This document shows positions 21,601 through 32,800 of a DNA stretch of 64,000 bases, piece by piece. Made by a program: the position numbers and the translations under genes. Each line of letters opens with the position of its first letter. Position 1 is the stretch's first letter. The notes beneath the pieces are model-generated. The model made no database searches and was not told where the DNA came from. It saw only the letters and a program-made list of their open reading frames with translations. Source of the stretch: Formicarius rufipectus (lineage: Eukaryota; Chordata; Aves; Passeriformes; Formicariidae); NCBI GenBank assembly GCA_013399695.1, contig VXAU01001352.1, positions 702,195 to 766,194 of the forward strand, in the 5' to 3' direction.

Positions 21601-22051
21601 ATTCTAAATTAAAGTCAGTTTCAGTGCCGCAACACAGCAAAACTTAAAAAAATCCTTTTCAAAATACTTTTCCCGAAGCAGCGAGGCGGCCTGGCTGTTC
21701 CATGTGACCGGAGCGCCTTTCCCCTCCGCTGTGAGGCAGCAGGAGCTCCCACACGGCACAACCCGGGAAACCAGCCTGGAATCCAGGGGGGTTCCCGCAT
21801 CGCCTCCTGCCACAGGTGCGGAGCGGAGTAGAGCACAGCGGATGTCCCGCTGCGGCCGCGCTGCCGGGAAGGGCCGCTCAGGGCCGGGTGGGGCCGCTCC
21901 GCAGCACACGTAGGCGATTTGCCGCTGTGCCGTGCCCCGCGCCGCTCCCGGCTCTCGGGCGGAGCTCCCCACGGCGGGGTTTGTTGGCGGTGCCGCTGCA
22001 GGGCGCTCTCCGTGAGGGCCTCTCTGTGAGGGCAGCGACGTGCAGGCCCCA

Positions 22052-22061
22052 CCGCCATCTT
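22052..22061 (+). promoter_or_regulatory. YY1-type motif
   Basis: CCGCCATCTT is the reverse complement of the YY1 core AAGATGGCGG. Such sites commonly lie at or just downstream of the start in CpG-island promoters. Confidence 0.6.
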
Positions 22062-22086
22062 ACTGCCCTCCTCCCCGCGGCGCAGA

Positions 22087-22096
22087 TCTCGCGAGA
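22087..22096. promoter_or_regulatory. TCTCGCGAGA element (BANP site), copy 1
   Basis: An exact palindrome. In vertebrates this motif is bound by BANP at CpG-island promoters of essential genes when unmethylated. Confidence 0.75.
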
Positions 22097-22138
22097 CCCG
22101 TCCCCGCCCTGCCTCGGGGAGGGGGAGGTGCGGCGAGA

Positions 22139-22156
22139 TCTCGCGAGATCTCGCGG
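22139..22156. promoter_or_regulatory. TCTCGCGAGA element, copy 2, with adjacent half copy
   Basis: An exact TCTCGCGAGA at 22139-22148 is followed directly by TCTCGCGG at 22149-22156, giving two and a half elements in 70 bases. A further partial GCGAGATC precedes it. Confidence 0.75.
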
Positions 22157-22196
22157 CTCTCGGGCATGCGGGTGAGCGGCCGCGGGGACGCGCGCG

Positions 22197-22201
22197 ATTG
22201 G
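22197..22201 (-). promoter_or_regulatory. Inverted CCAAT box (NF-Y type)
   Basis: ATTGG in the context cgcgATTGGcgg, 50 bases downstream of the second palindrome. The short motif alone is weak evidence. Confidence 0.4.
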
Positions 22202-22248
22202 CGGGGCGCGCTCCCGCCCTCCCCCCCTCCCTTCCCCCGGTGGGTGCC

Positions 22249-22258
22249 GCGCATGCGC
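22249..22258. promoter_or_regulatory. NRF1 palindrome
   Basis: GCGCATGCGC is the exact core of the NRF1 site and lies within the CpG island near the expected start of transcription. Confidence 0.65.
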
Positions 22259-22327
22259 CGCGCGCCGCCGGGCCGTGCCCGTGTCCGTGTGTCTGTCCGT
22301 CTGTCCGCCCGCCCCTCCTGCTGTGTG

Positions 22328-23230
22328 NNNNNNNNNNNNNNNNNNNNNNNNNNNNNNNNNNNNNNNNNNNNNNNNNNNNNNNNNNNNNNNNNNNNNNNNN
22401 NNNNNNNNNNNNNNNNNNNNNNNNNNNNNNNNNNNNNNNNNNNNNNNNNNNNNNNNNNNNNNNNNNNNNNNNNNNNNNNNNNNNNNNNNNNNNNNNNNNN
22501 NNNNNNNNNNNNNNNNNNNNNNNNNNNNNNNNNNNNNNNNNNNNNNNNNNNNNNNNNNNNNNNNNNNNNNNNNNNNNNNNNNNNNNNNNNNNNNNNNNNN
22601 NNNNNNNNNNNNNNNNNNNNNNNNNNNNNNNNNNNNNNNNNNNNNNNNNNNNNNNNNNNNNNNNNNNNNNNNNNNNNNNNNNNNNNNNNNNNNNNNNNNN
22701 NNNNNNNNNNNNNNNNNNNNNNNNNNNNNNNNNNNNNNNNNNNNNNNNNNNNNNNNNNNNNNNNNNNNNNNNNNNNNNNNNNNNNNNNNNNNNNNNNNNN
22801 NNNNNNNNNNNNNNNNNNNNNNNNNNNNNNNNNNNNNNNNNNNNNNNNNNNNNNNNNNNNNNNNNNNNNNNNNNNNNNNNNNNNNNNNNNNNNNNNNNNN
22901 NNNNNNNNNNNNNNNNNNNNNNNNNNNNNNNNNNNNNNNNNNNNNNNNNNNNNNNNNNNNNNNNNNNNNNNNNNNNNNNNNNNNNNNNNNNNNNNNNNNN
23001 NNNNNNNNNNNNNNNNNNNNNNNNNNNNNNNNNNNNNNNNNNNNNNNNNNNNNNNNNNNNNNNNNNNNNNNNNNNNNNNNNNNNNNNNNNNNNNNNNNNN
23101 NNNNNNNNNNNNNNNNNNNNNNNNNNNNNNNNNNNNNNNNNNNNNNNNNNNNNNNNNNNNNNNNNNNNNNNNNNNNNNNNNNNNNNNNNNNNNNNNNNNN
23201 NNNNNNNNNNNNNNNNNNNNNNNNNNNNNN
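22328..23230. other. Assembly gap (903 N)
   Basis: A run of N that removes the CDK13 start codon, the remaining 5' UTR and, judged from human CDK13, roughly the first 200 codons. It sits in the most GC-rich part of the window. Every long open frame crossing it is an artefact of translating N. Confidence 0.99.
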
Positions 23231-23886
23231 CAGCGGCAGCAGCAGCAGCAGCGCGGAGAGGCGGAGCGCAGCGCCCGGTCCCGCCGGGAGCACCGCGGCA
23301 GCGGGCGGCGCTCCAAGGAGCGGCACCGGGAGCACCGCCGGAGGGCCGAGGACAAGGCGCAGCAGGAGGGCACGGCGGCGGCCCGCACGGCGGCAGAGCC
23401 GGCCTCGTCCTCCTCCAAGTCCCGCAGCCGCCACAACCACACCGGCAGCCAGGACCGGGAGGGACTCAAGAGCGGCAGCGACGGCCGCAGGAAGGGCTCC
23501 CTCGCCTCGCCTAGCAGCGGCAGGAAGGAGCGGGACAGCAAAGCGCACCGCAGCCGGACGAAAGCGGCCAAGGAGCCGCCGTCGGCTTACAAGGACCCGC
23601 CGAAGGCTTACCGGGACGACAAGCCCGAGCCCAAGGCGTACCGGCGGCAGCGCTCGTCGCCCAGTCCCGGGCGCGATGACAGCCCCCCGCTGCACCGCTC
23701 CTCGCAGAGCCAGCGCGGCCGCAAGTCGCTGAGCCCGGCGAGCGCCCGGTCACCGCTGAGCCCCTACAGCCGCCGCCGCTCGCCCAGCTACAGCCGGCAC
23801 AGCTCCTACGAGCGCGGCGGAGATGTGTCGCCCAGCCCCTACAGCAGCTGGCGCCGGTCGCGGAGCCCCTACAGCCCCGTAATCCG
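23231..23886 (+). CDS. CDK13: CDK13 exon 1 (partial, 3' part)
   Basis: 218 codons plus two bases, ending CG|gtgagc. Rich in Arg, Ser, Lys and Tyr-Ser-Pro elements (SKERHREHRRR, SKAHRSRTKAAKEPPSAYK, SPSYSRHSSYERGGDVSPS), matching the N-terminal RS region that places CDK13 in nuclear speckles. It begins with a short Q run (QRQQQQQ) at the edge of the gap. Very high GC, unlike the AT-rich kinase exons. Confidence 0.96.
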
Positions 23887-26800
23887 GTGAGCCCGGGAAG
23901 GGGCATGGGGAGGGGGCTCGTTGTGCGCAGCAGGGGAGTCGAGGCTAGAGCTGGGGCGCAGGGCAGGCATGAGAGGTTGTCAGTCCCTCCCTCTTGCTTG
24001 CTTGTTGCCAGAAAGCTGGGCGCGGGGGGAAGGGGAGAGGGACGAGTACAAAGATCTCCCTGTGCTGTCCTTGCGGAGAAAGGGAGATGCGGTTGCCTGT
24101 GCCTGTAGCGCTTCTGCGTCTGCTTTCTCTTTGTGGGGGACCACCTAGCTGGAAAATAGGCTTTTAAGTGTCAAAAAAAAAAAAAAAAAAATAAAAATGT
24201 ACGAAAACATGGTCAGATGAGTGAGGGAAGAAAGATGCTTCTTGGAGGACAGGTTTTCTGAAGGACCAATTTTGATTTTTAAATCTCTGCTCATGAAGTA
24301 CAGACATTCTCTGGTACATTTTGATGTATTTTGTTGCCCCATAAAGCGGGATCCATATTTAATATATTTGGGTTTGTTTTAATTTCTGCTAATCTGAAGA
24401 GAAAACAAGCTGGCAGGCAGTTTGTGTTTACAAGTGTTTTCTTGTTCTTTTTGGAGGTCTACAGAAAGACTTAGACTGTGTTTTACTATAAGAATGAGTC
24501 AGTGTCAGGTTCTGTTAAATTGTCTTTTGTGCTCTACACAACCTATGAAAACATATGTAAGTTCTTTTCCTCGTAAGGTTTTGTACGTGTATATATTTGT
24601 ATATATTTGACATGTGCTTGCAAATAATTTTCGTTTCAGTTGGTGGGAGCTCAGGGTGTAAAGGGCAGCATTGCAGGAGTCTGACTTCTGTAGGGAGAGG
24701 AAATGTGGGCTCTATCTTTCTAGTCAGATACAAACCGTATTGCAGAATTAAAGCTCCTCAGAATATTTCAACCTGCAGCAAAGTCCACTGGGAATTTAAA
24801 GTACTTGCTTAGCATGTGTTTGGAACTGGTTATTTCCTATATGGGCTTTATAGGCTTACGGGTTTTCTTGAATTCACTTCTGGGCTTTTAATTTTAAATG
24901 TATCAGGCTGTTTGCCTTTCAACTGGCAAGCATGTTGTTTACAAGGCCTTACCTGGTGGGGTTGTCTGGGAACTACTCTCTGCTGTTCCTAATGAGCACT
25001 TTGTGTTGGTTTCCATTTGGGGTGTCCTGCAGTGTATCCAGGGAACGCGCTGAAGCTGTGCCTGTGTTTCACTGCTGTTGGTAGAGTCTGCCGTCCTGGC
25101 TGTGCTGTTGAAAGAATAAAGTAACAAAGCTGTGTCCTACTTTGTTCAGAGAGAAAGAGAACAAAGGTGCCTTGGGATAAAAATAGTGATTGTTTAAGGT
25201 GCGGTTGTATGGAACAATTTTGTAAACAAAGTGTTTCAAACAGAAAACACTGTAATTGCCATGAAAAACAGCATGTTGTTCTGTGAGAGTCTGTTGCAAG
25301 TGGTTAAGGACACATTCTCAAAATTATTTCAATGATAGCATAGCAGGGATATTATGTGCAGAGTTTGATTTGAATGCTCTAGGAATCAGATTATTTTCTG
25401 TAGTTGGTTAAATCCTGGAATAAGGCAGCTTATAATGATGACTAAAATTACGTATGTGAGTTTTGCCTTTAGGAGTGGCTGTGCTAACAGCCAGGTTAAT
25501 ATTAGGGTTCTGTCTTGTGCCATGACTGACTGGGCTGTAGTAGTTTTGTAGGAGGGTTGTGTTTCTTTTGTTCTGTTAGTAGTGGGTCTGTGATTTGGAG
25601 CATGAGAGGTCAAATCTCCTGATTTTTCTGTTGACTCTCTGGTGACTAAATCCTTGAGCTGCAGATCTGTCCCTAGGAGTTAACTTTGTGACTTCCCACC
25701 TTCCTTCCTCCAGTTAAACTGTCATTTGCATCTAGTTTTTAACTGCTCACAGATAAATTGCTTGTTGACAAATGCAGCCTGTCAGGTTTACAGGGGAGGG
25801 ATTGGAAGGGCAGAGTGAAAACGAGAGGTTTATGTGTGTAAAAAGAAAGGCTGGTCTGTCCTAATGGGGCATTCATTACTAAAGTGTCATTTTCATAGAA
25901 AAAAAAAAAAGAAGAAACCAAAAGTGTGAAGATAAACTCAGCTGTGCTTAATGTTTACTGGTTGTGGAGAAAGGAAAGCCAGTGGGGTTTTTGCTCCCAT
26001 GCAGCTATTGTGCATTATGTGTGCTGCAGTGGGGAAATAAAGTTGGAAGATTTGTATACTATTGTTTTAACCATTCAAAACTGTCATAATCACTTTTTGC
26101 TTGACTCTGTGGCACTGCAACCACACTGCTGAATGCTTTTGCTGTCCTTTCTAAGATAATGATGTAGTGGCCTTAGGCTTGACAGAATATTACAGTTTCA
26201 CGAAGGCAACAGCTTCTTACAGCACCTGTCTTCTTCATTTGGATGATTGAAAGACTTAATTCTGGGCTTGTATCCAACCGTGACGGTGTCAGGACAGTAA
26301 GAACTTTGTGTGTGACTCAGGATTCCAGCCTGCAGGTCTTTTTGCTCTTTCCATCTTACCTCTCATATATGTCTTTTCTAGTATTATGTAAATTGTCTAG
26401 TAATTTTGGTGTGTAGAAAATAAGAACGAAGTAGTTGTTGAACACTTGGAAAGCTCGTGTTTTAGGTGGTGATTTTTTCATCCGGGTGTCTGAGCTGCTT
26501 AAGGAGAAACTTATGAACAGCTGAAGAGAAACCATTGAGTTCAACTTTGCTCGTTTGAAGCAGCAGCAGTGCACTTGCTGTGAGCTGAGGCTTGGATTGT
26601 TTGAATTGCAGTTGTGACTGTGACTACGGTCTTTAGGTGATGTTGCCTGGATGTGGGTTCTGAAGAGAGGCAAAGACAATGGATGTGCTTTCCACACTTT
26701 GTGAATTCTCTTTGAATGGTAGACTAATTGCCTTTTCCATTATAATAGCAGGAAAAAATTGTGGTTTGGACAAACTGATTGTTTGGGCTGTTTTCACTTG

Positions 26801-29800
26801 TTGGACAAAACTTCTTTGCTTGCTGCTGGTGGATTTGTGTTACTCTGTTTTCTTGTGGATAGAGTAACATAGCTGTTCTAAAGTAGCACATGCATATTTT
26901 CAAAATGGACATTCTTCCAAAAGTATGAGGTATTTATTTCTCTGCTGCTAATCTGATTGGATTAAAAAAAAAATCCCAACCAAACCCTATGGTTGACAAA
27001 ATAAACAGCCTCAGTCTGTCACTTCCTCCAATTTCATCCTAAACTAGTTTTCAGAGAACTATTTTTTGTAACTTCAGTCAGGTTATATGTTATGTGATCA
27101 CACATTTAATTCAGTTAGCAGTCCAGATGAGTAATCACATTTTTCCAAATTTGGATACACCTACCCATCTGCTTAGATAAAAGTAAGTAGGTGGGGCACT
27201 ACTAGCATGGTACTACTGTGGGGGTGGATTTTGCTTAGAGGAAAGAGATTTCTTTTCTTTTTGGTGCTGTAGAGCCCTCTCGGTCTGTCTTGGTAGCTGC
27301 TCTGTACAGTGAGGCTCTGCAAAATATGGATGATTTATATGCAAAGCCACAACAAGCACAGGAAGACAGTAAAATACATATTCAGCTAGTAAATGATTGC
27401 TTCATGGAGAAGGCATGGTTTCACACACTGATAGGAAAATAGCTTTAAATAACTTTAAATCCTGTAATTCTACTGCTTTTGAACTTAAAGGAGTAAGAGA
27501 GTTTTTGTCCCCCTCGAGTGGTAGAAATAAGATTTTTTTTTTTTTCAACTTAAAGCTTTGATTTTGCTTAACAAAACTCTATTTTGCAGAATTTGTTTTC
27601 ATGATTTGGAGTAGTTACTTTGTCCAGTGAATATTTGGGCTCCCACCCCATTATGAATTCTATATTTATTAGTATTTGTTTTGTTAATTGGCAGTGGCCT
27701 TTTGCCCAACGATGCCCGTGTGTCCTTCCTTTTCCTGGTTGGCCCTGCTTCTCTCCTTCCTGTAGGAGGGGACAAAATTTGAAAAAATTTGACTTTAAAT
27801 GTGTTTAGAGCACAGCTTTTGAGTTGACTTGACTTTTTGCTGATTGATTTCTCTGTAAGCTGAGTTCTCATATGAGGATACAGGGTTATAAAGCAGACAT
27901 GACAAGTAAAAACTAAGCTCAGTGTTCTCCAGTATTCCTTTGCTGAATGTATTTGAGACTCTTTTAAAGATTTGCACTCTTGATGTATAAAGCAGATGAG
28001 TAGATGGTTGGTTGCAGAGCTGCTTAGAATGTACCCTTGAGCTTGGGACTACAGAAAATAAACAAAATCAATTAATAAGGTACCAAGTGAAGGGGGTACT
28101 ATTAGTGTAATGGCTTAAAGAAATGAATTATATGTTTGCCTGCTAGTCAACATGGAAAAGCTCTACTAGGAACTAAAATGCTTTGTCAAGGTGGTTTATG
28201 TTACTGAATGATTATAAAAGTCTTGGAAGATTTGCAGTGAAGCCAGTTGATTAAATTTAGGTCTCCCCTTTCAAAGACAGCGTGACCTTGCCATGCAGGG
28301 GAAGATGGCAGTGCTTAGTCAGTAGTCCAGCACTAGCTGCTGGTTAATGAAATCCTGGGCTGCAGTGGCTGTTTTAACCTCCTTCACACTGCTGAGTTCT
28401 TCTTTTTCCCTTTGTATTCTCATTAATGCCTTGATGTTATGCCTTGTCAGAAGGTACTGACAAAGTTACTTCTCATGTTCCACTCCACATGCTCTGGCGT
28501 GTCCGAGCACGACGCTGCATTTCAGTGAGGTGCATGAGAGTGGCTACCAGTGTGCTGCATTCAGCTTGCTCTTAAAGCAGTCAAAAAGAAAAGGGGTTTC
28601 CAAGTTTACAGACATGAGAAGGTGACACAGGATCATTCTGGTTTCTCAGGGAAATGTAACTTTTTTTTCTTTTTGTGTGAAAAATCAAGGGAGTACTGGA
28701 ATGGGACAGAAAGAAGCACCTAGAAAGGTGACGAGGCAAGAAAAGCCTTGTAAGCTGAGTGAACTCTCTCTTCCTGGAAGTCTGGCATGTGTAATTTACT
28801 TTTCCTTTCCTCCTGCTTTCAAATATCAAGGTAGTGAAAAGTAGTAAAATATAGCACTCTAATGTACTGTTTGGAATTCTTTCATTCTGTGCTTGAGAAT
28901 GTGATTGTATGTCAGTAGACTTTTTTTAAAAGATTAATTAATAAATCTGCTCTTCTCTGATTGATTAGTGAGTACAACGTTGCCTATCAGGAAGGAGGAA
29001 CACTTTAACAGTTTTGAAACTTGTAGCTTTGATAGTAATAATAGCATTTGATCTCTTTGTTTTACTAAAGTGATTAAGTACATTGTATTAAGCAGAGAAA
29101 GAATAAATATGTTTGTTTTATGAAAACTGGGGTACTGGGCAAAAAAAAAAAAAATTAAAAAGAAAGAGCTGTGATACTTAAATTTATTTTTTTTTTTGGC
29201 TTTGGGACCAGAAAGAAAAGTAATTCTTTTTGTTGTTCCGAAAAACGGAAGAAAGCAGTGCTGAGTTTTGGTTTCAGGATGACTTCCTTACTAGTGCTTT
29301 CTTCCTTTGTCAGTTTCTTTAAATCTGCCTCTTCTCATGTTTTTTGTAGATAACATCATCAACCTTTTTTTGCTGGTTTCATTTTATAGCTACATGTGAT
29401 ATTCTGTAGTTTCTTCCGTTTCCCTTTTGCAACTCATCTTGCTGCTGGCTCTGAGGCAGAAAAAAAGCAGCTTTAGAATTTAGTATAGTCCTAGTCACGC
29501 TTATGGTCTCTAAGCAAATCAACTTTCTTTTTAATTTTTCTCCTCTACATACATAGAAACACATTGAAATCTGCATATGATTCAGAAGGGATTTTATCAG
29601 TGTTGTGAAGTCTGACAGGTCTCTCTGGAGGGATCTAGACGTATGTGAAGGGAATCTGAGATGCTCATGGAAGACTGGCAATGGCTGTGTGTGGCAAAGG
29701 TGCTTGTAAATGAGGCAGAATTCCTCGGTGCAAATAAGGAGCAGCATGGAAGGAAACTTGCCCAAAACAGTGACTTTCTTGGTGCTCAGAACCCATGTGT

Positions 29801-32800
29801 GTTACCAGCAGGTGCTGGTGCTTTTGGTCAGGAGTGGGATGTGGCCTCGAGGTTTAGTTCACTTCCTGATCTCTCCATGCTCAGGGAAGGTAAGTTCCCA
29901 TTGCATTGTTGCATTTATTTGCTGTTTGTAGCACAGTTCTTTTGTTCCATTTTACTGTGTTAGAAACAAGCTGCTGACTAAATAGTTGGTGGTTAATGCC
30001 AGGCAGTGCATTTCTGTATGTGTGTGTGCATGTACACACACCTCATAGGAACCTGCTGGAGGGTTTTGAGAGGACTGTGTGTTTCAGGTGTCTGTCCTGG
30101 TGTTTTTCCAGGGTCCCAGGAGGTGGGCAGTGTGTTGTTAAAAGGGCAGGCACTGGCTGTTGTGTGAGCCCATTTCTGTGCTGCATCTCTTATGGCAAAT
30201 GAATCTCTGCTCCGAGCAGAGTGAACTGGCTGGTTTTATTATGTATAAAACAACATTTCTCCACTCTTGAGTGCTGTGTAAGCTTGTAAATGTGTCCATA
30301 TTTTTGGGTTTGTGCCACTTTTGTAGATGGAAACTTGTACATAAGTTGTTTAGCCCGGGAGGTTCTCTTGAGGCTTTGGAGCTGCACAGATGTAAGAAAG
30401 TGATAGTTGAATGTTTGAAAAGACCATTAGGCTTCTGAAAACAGCAGATTTTATCATTGTAACTTGAATAATCAGCACTTTGACAAATCCGCTTTTTGCT
30501 TAAGGTTCAGCATTTGTCTGTTGAGTTAATGTTTATGCTGTAACTCTCTTGGGTCTAGGCCAGTGGTTTAGGTACAACGAGGGATTCTTGCTAAGGTCAG
30601 AGGAAGTTGCAGTTCATTATTTTAGCACAGACATGAACTCTGGAATATAACAATTTTTTTTTCCTGACATAAATAGTGAAAAGTTTTTGGAAAAATTAAG
30701 GCAGTCAATGTATTTCATAACCAGTCTGATGTCATTTTGATCTGCTCCTAAGGGCTGTAATATGTACTGGCATTGAAAGTTGAATATCTGTGTGCATTTG
30801 TATTTGCTGAGTCCTGTATGAGTGCAGTCCTGACATGGAAAAGTTGGGGTGGGAAATCCAGGATGCAGAATGGTTGATTTGGATTTTTTTTTTCTTAGGC
30901 TTGCTTAAATCCATGTTCATGTTCCAGACTCTCTTGACTGTTGGTAAAATACAGACATCAATCCACTGTCAATTACTGGCTTCCTTACGTGTTGATTTTT
31001 GAAGGAAGTATAACATTTTAGGTTATTTTTGCCCTAACTTTTCAAAACTGCCTCTTCCTCACCAAATTATGGTGGCTGATCAGATGATCAGACTAGTTTT
31101 CAGTAATTGGAACCGATTTTTTCATTTTGTCCTTAGTAGTGAGCTAAATGAACCTGTTTTAATTTGTACCAAAGTGGAAGAGTAACAGAACCAGGCATTG
31201 TCTCACTGGTGTGTTGTCTTGAGCTGCCACTTCCCGAGTGCACGTGGAGTTACATCCATGTTTGTCACAGAGGTTGTTTTCTTTGTTACACACCCATCAA
31301 AATAAGAACGCTAAAATTATGCTTAGGAAAGAAACGGATGTGGGGACCTTTAGGGCATGTTTTCCACTTGGTACAGTTGGCAGTGCAGTCTTTGTGACAG
31401 AGGTTGTGTTCTGGTGATAATTGGAGCAAGTGTCGGTTTAAGGAGTTGACTTATGAACAAGAAGTGCAAGCAAATGTGTTTCCAAGACAGGTCAGTGACA
31501 TCCTTGCCAGGGATGCACCATTTATAGAAGTCAGTTTAGGGGTTTATTAGCTGGTGCTTGATGCTGGAGAAATACAATTATCCTGATTCTGCAGTGGGTG
31601 CAGATGTGTGGCACCTCTGCTTGAGACAGAGTGCCGCTCAAGTCTGAGAGCTGGGTTGGCATTTGGGGACTGTGTGTTTGCTGGATTGTTTCAGCCCTCC
31701 CTTTTCCTTCCCATCCCCCTTTCTGAACTCTGTATAAAGCAACTTTGTACCTTTTTACTTCTGCTCCTCTTTGGCCAAGCCTCTGAAAACTGTCCGTGGG
31801 ATTTAGCACTTAGATTTTTCAAAATAATCATGAAAAAAGTAACTTCAACTAAATGGTGCATAGAGGAGCAGAAGTTAGTTTTCAAGGGAGTTTTTCTGAC
31901 CAGTGTTATGATTTTATTTGGTGTATATTAGGTGTGGACATTAACACCTCGTTACTGAAGTGAACCAAATGTTAAATTTTTGTTGAAAATTCAGAGGATA
32001 GAATTGTGAAGATTTTTTTTTTAGTCAAGTGTAAAAGCAATTTGTAATTAATATTTTTATTATTTTGTTGCTATCTGTGCTGATTTCCAAGAGTAGTCTT
32101 TTTTCTGGGACTTGTGCGTTTTTTTGTTTTGTTTTTGTTTTGTTTTGCTTTGTTTTTTTGTTTGTTTTGTGTGGGTTTTTGTTGGGTTTTTTTGTTTGTT
32201 TGTTTTTCTTTTAAGAGCATCTAGCCATTTGAATCAAGTTTAGTTTTGCCTCCAGAATTTTGAAGTTTGTGCTTAGTGTACAGTTCTGCATGCACATTGT
32301 TGTCAGTCACTTCTTCATTGATCTCAAAGATTTTTTTATGCGGACTGATAAGAGTTCCTGCATTATGAAAAGAGTTTGTTTGAAAATGAGTAAATATTGC
32401 ACACAAAATAGAATTATTATTGTACTAGATTAAATATATGTTCAGTTGAAGCTTTGAGATGTAACTTCTTGCATTGGTAATTAAAACCAAATTAATTGTC
32501 GCTAAAATGAAATTTGGTATGGTGTGGATAATCCTGATGGTAAGGACTGTAGTTGGCTTCCTCTTTGTTTGTTTGTTGGGATTCTTTTGTTTGTTGGTTT
32601 GGTCTGCGTTTCTTGTTTGTTTTTGTTTTGGCAACATCCTTACACTGGTGCTGTCTTTTGAACTCTGAAATTCTTCTGTCTCCAGGAAGTCTTATTTTTG
32701 CTATTGCTTGATTTTTTTTTTCTTTGACCAGCTGTTGGTTTTTTTGGTTTTTGTGGGTTTTTTTGTTTGTTTTTTTAAAATCCTGATTATGCTTTTTCTT

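Larger units (their letters stand above)
21650..22327 (+). promoter_or_regulatory. CDK13: CDK13 CpG-island promoter and 5' leader
   Basis: GC content and CpG density rise sharply from about 21680 and stay high through the gap into exon 1. The segment holds, in order, a YY1-type GCCATCTT site, two exact TCTCGCGAGA palindromes, an inverted CCAAT box and an NRF1 palindrome, and no TATA box, as expected of a broadly expressed housekeeping promoter. The transcription start is probably between about 22050 and 22330 but cannot be fixed. Confidence 0.8.

Noticed and set aside
21878..23890. Several 400-616 codon open frames on both strands across the N run
   Set aside because: They are open only because N cannot encode a stop. 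Only the plus frame at 23231-23886 is real, as CDK13 exon 1.
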